Assembly: GCA_012271065.1 (NCBI GenBank)
Contig: JAAXHE010000102.1
Span: 1-28,637, forward strand
DNA from: Candidatus Latescibacterota bacterium
Lineage (GTDB): Bacteria; Latescibacterota; UBA2968; GCA-2709665
DNA length: 28,637 bases
Reading direction: 5' to 3'
Shown: one piece after another, positions 24,077 to 28,637 of the stretch
Layout: the number at the start of each line of letters is the position of its first letter
How positions within the stretch are numbered: position 1 is the first letter of the stretch
Notes under the pieces: model-generated
Databases searched by the model: none
What the model was told of the DNA's origin: nothing
Seen by the model: only the letters and a program-made list of their open reading frames with translations
Position numbers and translations under genes: made by a program

Positions 24077-25159
24077 CTACCCCCACACTTCCTTGAGGAA
24101 ACGGACCCAATTGCCGGAGAGGATGTTGCGAACGTCGGGTTCAGTGTAGCCGCGGCGCTGGAGGATGCCGACCAGGTTCTGAAGATCAGCAATCGTGTTG
24201 AGGTCGCGCGGGGCCTGTTCCTGTCCGAACCCGCCGTCCAGATCCGTTCCGATGCCGGCATGCCGTGCGTTGCCGGCCAGTTGGCAGACGTGGTCGATGT
24301 GATCGGCAACGGTTTCGAGGGTGGCCTTTGTACTCTGGGCCCAGCAGGGAATCTCACGATTCCAGTCCGGATCCAGCATCCAGGCATCGAACGCGGCGCC
24401 GATCACGCCGCCCCGTTCCACGATGGCCGCGATCATCTCGTCGGTCAGCTGGCGCTGTCCGGGGGTGAGTGCCCGGCAATTGTGGTGTGAGGCGGCCACC
24501 GGGCCGTCGTAGACGTCCAGGATTTCCCAGAAGGCCCGGTCCGTGGTGTGGGTGAGGTCGACGATAATTCCCGCTTCCTTCAATGCGTCGAGCAGTGGCT
24601 TTCCGCGTTCCAGGAGGCCGCCTTCGGTGCCCGTGCCGTGGCAGTAGGAACTGACGCCGTAGTGTGAAATGCTCACCATGCGGAGCCCCAGATCGTACCA
24701 CTCGGGAACCTGGGACGGGTCCAGGATGGGGTCCGCGCTTTCCATGGCCACCACCAGGCCGATAGGCGTGTCCGGAGCGGGGTTTTCCCACGCGGTGACC
24801 GTCTCGTCCAGGTCCCGGGAATTGCGGATGAAGCGAATGACGCCTTCGCGTTCCATCGCCTGATAATATGCCAGGTGGCCCCTTCCCACGCCGTGGCACT
24901 GGTCCTGGCAATACATGCCCGTGCGGGTCCAACGGTCGTTGGGGTCGGTTCGGGACATCATCGTGCCGAATATGATGCCCACGTTACCCCGGCGGAGTTC
25001 TGGGAAGGTCACGGTACAGCTGCCGAAACTGCGCATGACGGGTTCGGCGTCGTGGACGCGGACGTTCGCGGCCGGCTGCGTGAGGTCCCGGTTGACCTGA
25101 ATGGCGCTGAAACCGAGGTCAAGGTGGCTGTCTGCGATCAGGTACGGACGGTCAGACAT
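24077..25159 (-). CDS. M19 membrane-dipeptidase-family metallopeptidase (copy 1)
   Basis: Protein of 360 residues of the renal-dipeptidase family, which hydrolyses dipeptides and some lactams or D-amino-acid amides with two zinc ions. Ligand motifs are all present: DSHLD (H12, D14), the bridging glutamate in AMESADP, DLTHT, ASHHNCRAL and IGTDLDGGFG. No signal peptide is visible, so it is probably cytoplasmic despite the family name. AGGGG precedes ATG 25159 by about 6 bases. It is the second gene of a tandem pair, 66 bases after copy 2; the two share TQPxxxVR, GHGTG and ADPILxPxQV-type stretches, so they arose by duplication. It lacks the residues between about 45 and 60 found in copy 2. Confidence 0.93.
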   Translation of the reverse strand: MSDRPYLIADSHLDLGFSAIQVNRDLTQPAANVRVHDAEPVMRSFGSCTVTFPELRRGNVGIIFGTMMSRTDPNDRWTRTGMYCQDQCHGVGRGHLAYYQAMEREGVIRFIRNSRDLDETVTAWENPAPDTPIGLVVAMESADPILDPSQVPEWYDLGLRMVSISHYGVSSYCHGTGTEGGLLERGKPLLDALKEAGIIVDLTHTTDRAFWEILDVYDGPVAASHHNCRALTPGQRQLTDEMIAAIVERGGVIGAAFDAWMLDPDWNREIPCWAQSTKATLETVADHIDHVCQLAGNARHAGIGTDLDGGFGQEQAPRDLNTIADLQNLVGILQRRGYTEPDVRNILSGNWVRFLKEVWG

Positions 25160-25225
25160 TCGAAACCCCTGATGTAATCGGCCCGTAGGGCTGCAAGAAA
25201 CGGGCAGGACGTACGGCTGCTGGCG

Positions 25226-26359
25226 TCAGGCCCACCACTCTTTGAAGAACCTGACCAGATTTCCATGACAGACGTTGTCGATGTCTTCAGAATTATATCC
25301 GTGCGCTTCCAGGATGGCGGGAAACCGCTGGAGGTCGGCGATCGTGTTGTAGTCCGTGGGGGAGAGTTCCAGTCCGAATCCACCGTCCAGATCCGTGCCG
25401 ATGGCCACGTGACGGCTGTTGCCCGTGAGCTGGCAGATGTGGTCGATGTGTTCGACAACGGCCTTCATCGGCCGCGTGGCGGTGGTGTAATGCGTTGAAG
25501 GATCGTCCCAGTCCCAGGAGGGGCTGAGCATCTGTTCTGCGAAGACGACTCCGATGACGCCGCCGCGTTCGACAATGGCCCCGATCATCTCGTCGCTCAG
25601 GTGCCTCTGGCCGCGAAGGAGCGCCCGGCAGTTGCAGTGGCTGGCGTGGACCGGTCCGTCCCAATAGTCCAGGATCTGCCAGAACGTGAGGTCCGACGCG
25701 TGGGTGAGGTCGATGACCATGCCCACATCTTTAAAGGCGTCCATCAGGGGATATGCGGGGGGATAGAGCCCTCCGACCGTGCCGGTCCCGTGGCCGTAGG
25801 TATTGGCCCCGAAGTGGGTAATGGATACGGAGCGCAGTCCGGCGTCCCACCATTCCCCCACCTGGTCGGGACCCAGGATGGGGTCGGCGCTTTCGGCGGT
25901 CAGAATCAGGCCGATCGGCGTGGTATCCGTTGGATGCTCCCACGATGCGACACATTCATCCAGGTCGCCGGTGTCTTTGATGAACGTGATTTCACCCCGG
26001 CGGGCGAGGGCGTTGTAGTAGTGGAGGTGGCTCTGGCCCCTTGCGTATGCGACCGACTGGGCGCGAACGGAGTTGTGGGAGTCGATGGAGGGGGCCTGAA
26101 CGCGCGCCATGATGGTGGAGAGCATGATGCCGACGTGGCCCTCTCGCATCTCTGGCAGGGTTACGGTCACCGTGTAGCGCTTGTCCTCCAGGCCAGCACG
26201 TCGTTCCAGCGAGTCCTTATGGGTCGATAGGTCGGCGCGAACGACGTCTTCACGTTCGCGCAGTACATGTACCGGCTGTGTGAGGTCGCGCCGGTAGAAG
26301 AGCGCATTAAAGGCCATATCCAGATGGCCGTCGATGATGAGTACCGGTTTGTCGGGCAT
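25226..26359 (-). CDS. M19 membrane-dipeptidase-family metallopeptidase (copy 2)
   Basis: Protein of 377 residues, paralogue of the adjacent gene, with the same metal ligands: DGHLD (H12, D14), TAESADP, DLTHA, ASHCNCRAL and IGTDLDGGFG. It has an insertion after the N-terminal strand (VVRADLSTHKDSLERRAGLE) absent from copy 1, and a different lid region (SPSWDWDDPSTHY against DPDWNREIPCWAQ), which suggests a different substrate. No signal peptide. ATG 26359 has no obvious Shine-Dalgarno sequence, which fits occasional weak ribosome-binding sites in this genome. It is the first gene of the minus-strand pair and diverges from the tRNA gene. Confidence 0.93.
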   Translation of the reverse strand: MPDKPVLIIDGHLDMAFNALFYRRDLTQPVHVLREREDVVRADLSTHKDSLERRAGLEDKRYTVTVTLPEMREGHVGIMLSTIMARVQAPSIDSHNSVRAQSVAYARGQSHLHYYNALARRGEITFIKDTGDLDECVASWEHPTDTTPIGLILTAESADPILGPDQVGEWWDAGLRSVSITHFGANTYGHGTGTVGGLYPPAYPLMDAFKDVGMVIDLTHASDLTFWQILDYWDGPVHASHCNCRALLRGQRHLSDEMIGAIVERGGVIGVVFAEQMLSPSWDWDDPSTHYTTATRPMKAVVEHIDHICQLTGNSRHVAIGTDLDGGFGLELSPTDYNTIADLQRFPAILEAHGYNSEDIDNVCHGNLVRFFKEWWA

Positions 26360-26591
26360 AGGATCAGGAAAGGGTCAAAATTCCAAGCCAAATCGGTAAC
26401 AACTATCCGCTGGTCAAAGTACCTTGCACGGGCACTCGCGGCAAGTGAAATCCATGGACCTCGGCAGCCGCTATGGACTTCGTTTAAGGTCGGTCGATCG
26501 GGCTGTCGGTTTGAGGTTTCCGGACCTGCCAGGTGTGTACCGGGATAGGTCGAAGATAACCGGGGCCTATAAACCTGATTCACCTTTTTCC

Positions 26592-26620
26592 TTGCTCGCG
26601 GAAACGGTTTTGTGGATATT
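26592..26620 (+). promoter_or_regulatory. Weak promoter candidate for tRNA-Pro
   Basis: TTGCTC (26592-26597), a 17-base spacer and GATATT (26615-26620), the latter preceded by TGTG. The start would be near 26627, about 26 bases before the tRNA. Otherwise the 293 bases between the dipeptidase start and the tRNA show nothing recognisable. Confidence 0.3.
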
Positions 26621-26652
26621 CCGAAGAGACGAAATGTCCTGTCATGATATGT

Positions 26653-26729
26653 CGGGGAGTGGCTCAGTCCGGCAGAGCACCTGCTTTGGGAGCAGGGGGT
26701 CGCGGGTTCGAATCCCGCCTCCCCGACCA
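26653..26729 (+). tRNA. tRNA-Pro (anticodon TGG)
   Basis: A complete 77-base cloverleaf with encoded CCA. The acceptor arm CGGGGAG pairs with CTCCCCG, giving the C1-G72 pair typical of proline tRNAs. The D arm has GGCTCAGTCCGGCAGAGC, the anticodon arm is CCTGC-TTTGGGA-GCAGG with anticodon TGG, and the T arm is CGGGTTCGAATCCCG. It ends at CCA 26727-26729. Confidence 0.97.
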
Positions 26730-26737
26730 ATAAAAAC

Positions 26738-26769
26738 AAAGGTTTACGTCAAATTGACGTAGACCTTTT
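26738..26769 (+). terminator. Hairpin terminator after tRNA-Pro
   Basis: AAAGGTTTACGTC (26738-26750) pairs with GACGTAGACCTTT (26756-26768) with one G-U pair and a short AAATT loop, followed by T. It begins 8 bases after the tRNA. The symmetric A and T flanks let it work in both directions. Confidence 0.75.
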
Positions 26770-26834
26770 CTACTATGAGTCCAACCATGTTCTGACTTGA
26801 CGCCGCATGGCTATACGTAGATGCCGCGCCGGTT

Positions 26835-26870
26835 CCCTGAGCACTTGCCGTGAGCCTGTCGAAGCGTGTC
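26835..26870. repeat. REP-like short palindromic repeat
   Basis: The sequence contains CCCTGAGCACTTGCCG followed by TGAGCCTGTCGAAGCG. The core TGAGCCTGTCGAAG matches a short dispersed repeat type I know from many bacterial genomes. Its GAGCCTGTCG is also the first 10 bases of the arms of the inverted-repeat element at 14738-14866. The rest of 26770-27010 shows no gene. Confidence 0.45.
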
Positions 26871-27010
26871 AAAGGGCGGGCGACGGCTGATGCGGAATGG
26901 GAGATTTCAATACCAGCAGCCACGGTTGTGTCGTCAATCAATAGCTAAAGACAAGCCGATACATCGCGACCGATTATTGAATCAAACGTAAGAATTGCTG
27001 TCGTTTTGGC

Positions 27011-27039
27011 TTGACATGATCGTCGATTAACGCTAAGTT
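27011..27039 (+). promoter_or_regulatory. Strong sigma70-like promoter facing a two-hairpin transcript
   Basis: TTGACA (27011-27016), a 17-base spacer and TAAGTT (27034-27039). No plus-strand open reading frame follows; the predicted start near 27046 leads straight into two stem-loops, and the next gene is on the opposite strand. Confidence 0.65.
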
Positions 27040-27045
27040 TTGTCG

Positions 27046-27118
27046 AACCACTGAAAGCGCGAATGCGCCTAGGTGGTGAGAATCGCCCCCGGGTCAAACC
27101 GGGGGCGATTCCTATTTC
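27046..27118 (+). ncRNA. Candidate small RNA of about 70 nt with two stem-loops
   Basis: From the predicted start, the first stem-loop is ACCAC (27047-27051) with GTGGT (27073-27077), enclosing GCGC (27057-27060) with GCGC (27065-27068) around GAAT. The second is a perfect 13-bp stem, GAATCGCCCCCGG (27080-27092) and CCGGGGGCGATTC (27099-27111), with loop GTCAAA, followed by CTATTTC. The second hairpin ends at the base before the stop codon of the minus-strand DUF3800 gene, so it may also terminate that gene. Lacking a perfect T-run, terminator efficiency is uncertain. Confidence 0.5.
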
Positions 27119-27903
27119 GGATAGCACACAACGCCGAACCGATCGGAGTAAGATGCCTGTGTGTTAAGGATCGGCAACAGAGAATTCATCCATCCTTCGA
27201 TCTTGGTCGAGTTGACTGACTTGGGAAACCTCCTAGGGAAAGACAGGTTTCCCGATTTGTGTAGCTGATAATAATAGGTGACGGTGGCGATAAAGTCACT
27301 TGCCTGGATAAAGTACGACTGATTTGAGCTCTTGGGTAGCGGATCTTCAATGAGTTTTGTGATCCTGGCGTCGAGGTACGTACCAGGCTGAAATCGCGAT
27401 GGAATGAAGTTCATGCGCCGCACTTTTCTGGCGATTCGGCGCATCTTGCCGACTCTTCCTTCGTCTGTGATGATCAGAAAGCTGGACGAGGGGTCGTTTT
27501 TGTTTAGGTCATTCTCAAGCCTTTGAATTGTGTACTCCATAGCTTTTTCCAAGATGTCATAGTGTGCAGGCGAGATGATCTTGTCCTTGTCGATTACCAC
27601 ATTCAAAGTCTTCAGAGGTAAAGTCGCGAGAACTTCGCAGAATTCGTCGATAATCTTCACCCTCGTTCTTTCCGGTATTTTAAGCCGTTGATACGGACGT
27701 TTGTTAAGCAGAAAAGGCTTGACGTGTATTTCGAGTCGAATCGGCAATCCATAGTCGGTCTTCAGCCGCCTACGGAATTCGTAGAGAGCTTCGAATGTGT
27801 CATTCCAGTGTTGATAATGTATATAAACTGCAGTCTGAACGTAGAGAAGTGACGATCCAGGATTTCCGTCGTCACCCGATTCGTCAAAATAGGACAAATA
27901 CAC
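27112..27903 (-). CDS. DUF3800 domain protein
   Basis: Protein of 263 residues beginning MYLSYFDESGDDG, the hallmark DESGD start of DUF3800, a family with a predicted RNase H-like fold that is often carried by mobile or defence regions. Further acidic positions fit this: NVVIDKD (about 105), LIITDEGR (about 145), and IQASDFIATVTYYY near the C-terminus, a conserved family helix with QxxD. I chose GTG 27903 because AAGGGG lies about 9 bases upstream and the domain begins there; an in-frame TTG at 27948 would add 15 unconserved residues. It follows the HEPN-motif gene in the same direction at 41 bases. Base composition is less GC-rich than in the core genes. Biochemical activity is not known. 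Confidence 0.85.
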   Translation of the reverse strand: MYLSYFDESGDDGNPGSSLLYVQTAVYIHYQHWNDTFEALYEFRRRLKTDYGLPIRLEIHVKPFLLNKRPYQRLKIPERTRVKIIDEFCEVLATLPLKTLNVVIDKDKIISPAHYDILEKAMEYTIQRLENDLNKNDPSSSFLIITDEGRVGKMRRIARKVRRMNFIPSRFQPGTYLDARITKLIEDPLPKSSNQSYFIQASDFIATVTYYYQLHKSGNLSFPRRFPKSVNSTKIEGWMNSLLPILNTQASYSDRFGVVCYPK

Positions 27904-27944
27904 GATGCAGAACCCCTTCAATCCTCCGACAACCAGCCCATAAT

Positions 27945-28556
27945 TCAAACACGCGACTGATTGTCGTGAAAAAATCTCGCTATGTGCCGACGATTATAAT
28001 TTTCGGGACGAGAGTCCCTCGCTCTGAAAGCCCAGCCAGGAACAGGTGTTTCCGTTGCGGTGTAGAAGTACCTGATAATCTCAGTCGCAACCCTCGGACC
28101 CAAGTTCAAATCATGACCGCTAATCTCAGTTACGAATTTCCGAAAACTCTCGGGATCAGGATGCGCGAAATAGTTTCGGTATTCTCGCATGAACGTATTC
28201 AATTCGTGCCATAATTTGGGCTTTGCTTCATGGATGGGCGTGATGCAATTTGACTGTGCGAGCTCCTTTAGTGCGCGATTCATGTCTCGGAATTTTGACC
28301 ACATTAGATCTTTGAAATCTTCGAAACTGGAGTACTTCTCCCTTAGCTTGTTGCTCGGTTTCCTCCAAATCTCGTAAAGTTGCTCACTTACGAATGCCGT
28401 AATTGCCAGATAGCTATAGATGTATACACAGCTCACCATCGCGAACTCCTGAGTAAACACCGAATTTTCCGAGACTTCATTGGAATCGCGACAGACTTGG
28501 GCGCCATCGAAGCAGCGAGCCATGTCAAGATATGACTTCGTGACCATTATTTCCAT
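27945..28556 (-). CDS. Hypothetical protein with HEPN-like RxxxxH motif
   Basis: Largely alpha-helical protein of 203 residues that I do not recognise as a named family. It contains REYRNYFAHPD (about 131-141), an R-x4-H arrangement like the catalytic motif of HEPN ribonucleases, preceded by helices (SSFEDFKDLMWSKFRDMNRA, LWHELNTFM) consistent with that fold. GGAGG lies 7 bases before ATG 28556. The reading frame is open for a further stretch upstream (coding-like, no start codon) back to a TAG, so a 5' alteration is possible. It is the first gene of a pair with the DUF3800 gene. Composition is AT-richer than most of the window. A ribonuclease or abortive-infection role is inference only. Confidence 0.65.
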   Translation of the reverse strand: MEIMVTKSYLDMARCFDGAQVCRDSNEVSENSVFTQEFAMVSCVYIYSYLAITAFVSEQLYEIWRKPSNKLREKYSSFEDFKDLMWSKFRDMNRALKELAQSNCITPIHEAKPKLWHELNTFMREYRNYFAHPDPESFRKFVTEISGHDLNLGPRVATEIIRYFYTATETPVPGWAFRARDSRPENYNRRHIARFFHDNQSRV

Positions 28557-28637
28557 AGCCTGCCTCCAATCGTAACCATCGACGCGCTTATCGATTTCGA
28601 CGTCAGATTCCCTAGTACCCTATGACGGCTAAAGCGC

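Noticed and set aside
24354..24932. Open frame overlapping dipeptidase copy 1 in another minus-strand frame
   Set aside because: It has low-complexity Gly/Arg/His composition, while the overlapping frame contains all M19 zinc ligands.
26653..28637. Integrated element with a duplicated tRNA-Pro 3' end (att site)
   Set aside because: No second copy of the tRNA 3' end and no integrase were found to the window edge; a right end outside the window cannot be excluded.
1..28637. CRISPR arrays or rRNA genes
   Set aside because: No regularly spaced direct repeats and no conserved rRNA segments were seen on either strand.

Overview
This is a GC-rich (roughly 60%) bacterial chromosome segment, probably from an uncultured environmental, likely marine, Gram-negative lineage. 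Four things point to the FCB superphylum, possibly Latescibacterota: a Big_5-type lipoprotein with a GGPPD motif after the lipid cysteine, a dockerin-like C-terminus on a secreted protein, a BatA-type VWA protein, and a mix of ceramidase-like, Gfo/Idh/MocA, sulfatase and M19 dipeptidase genes. The lineage is an inference; there is no rRNA gene to settle it.

Layout. 1-8262 is core-like: a ClC chloride transporter with CBS domains, a PtsN-like EIIA protein with its own promoter and terminator, a BatA/VWA membrane protein, topA behind a strong promoter, and xerC. 8303-12969 is a tight envelope cluster: an Ig-like lipoprotein, a small pilin-like membrane protein, and a large zinc metalloprotease with a beta-propeller and a dockerin-like tail. 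13279-14742 is a predicted five-bladed-propeller glycosidase-like protein, followed directly by a MITE-like inverted-repeat element. 14998-17178 is a type III glutamine synthetase, then a DUF1579-like exported protein. 18012-18983 is a TorF-type porin with a structured leader.

19111-22536 starts with a broken RND efflux gene end and continues as a three-gene operon: ceramidase-like hydrolase, Gfo/Idh/MocA oxidoreductase, and a two-domain rhodanese. The rhodanese is the main discovery. An in-frame TGA sits exactly at the catalytic cysteine of the second domain, and the conserved family C-terminus continues in frame for 45 codons to a TAG. This is best read as a selenocysteine-containing sulfurtransferase. 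TGA is an ordinary stop in neighbouring genes, so the code as a whole is not reassigned.

22596-26359 is on the minus strand: an EVE-domain gene preceded by a truncated sulfatase start, a multi-pass membrane protein, and two tandem M19 dipeptidases. A tRNA-Pro(UGG) at 26653-26729 marks the boundary to a less GC-rich end. That end holds a promoter-plus-hairpin small RNA candidate (about 27046-27118) and a minus-strand pair, a HEPN-motif protein followed by a DUF3800 protein, that looks like an accessory, possibly defence-related, module.

The sigma70-like promoters found here share a 17-bp spacer (TTGACT or TTGACA, then TATTTT, TAAGAT or TAAGTT), and three of the four predicted transcripts begin within a few bases of a stem-loop.
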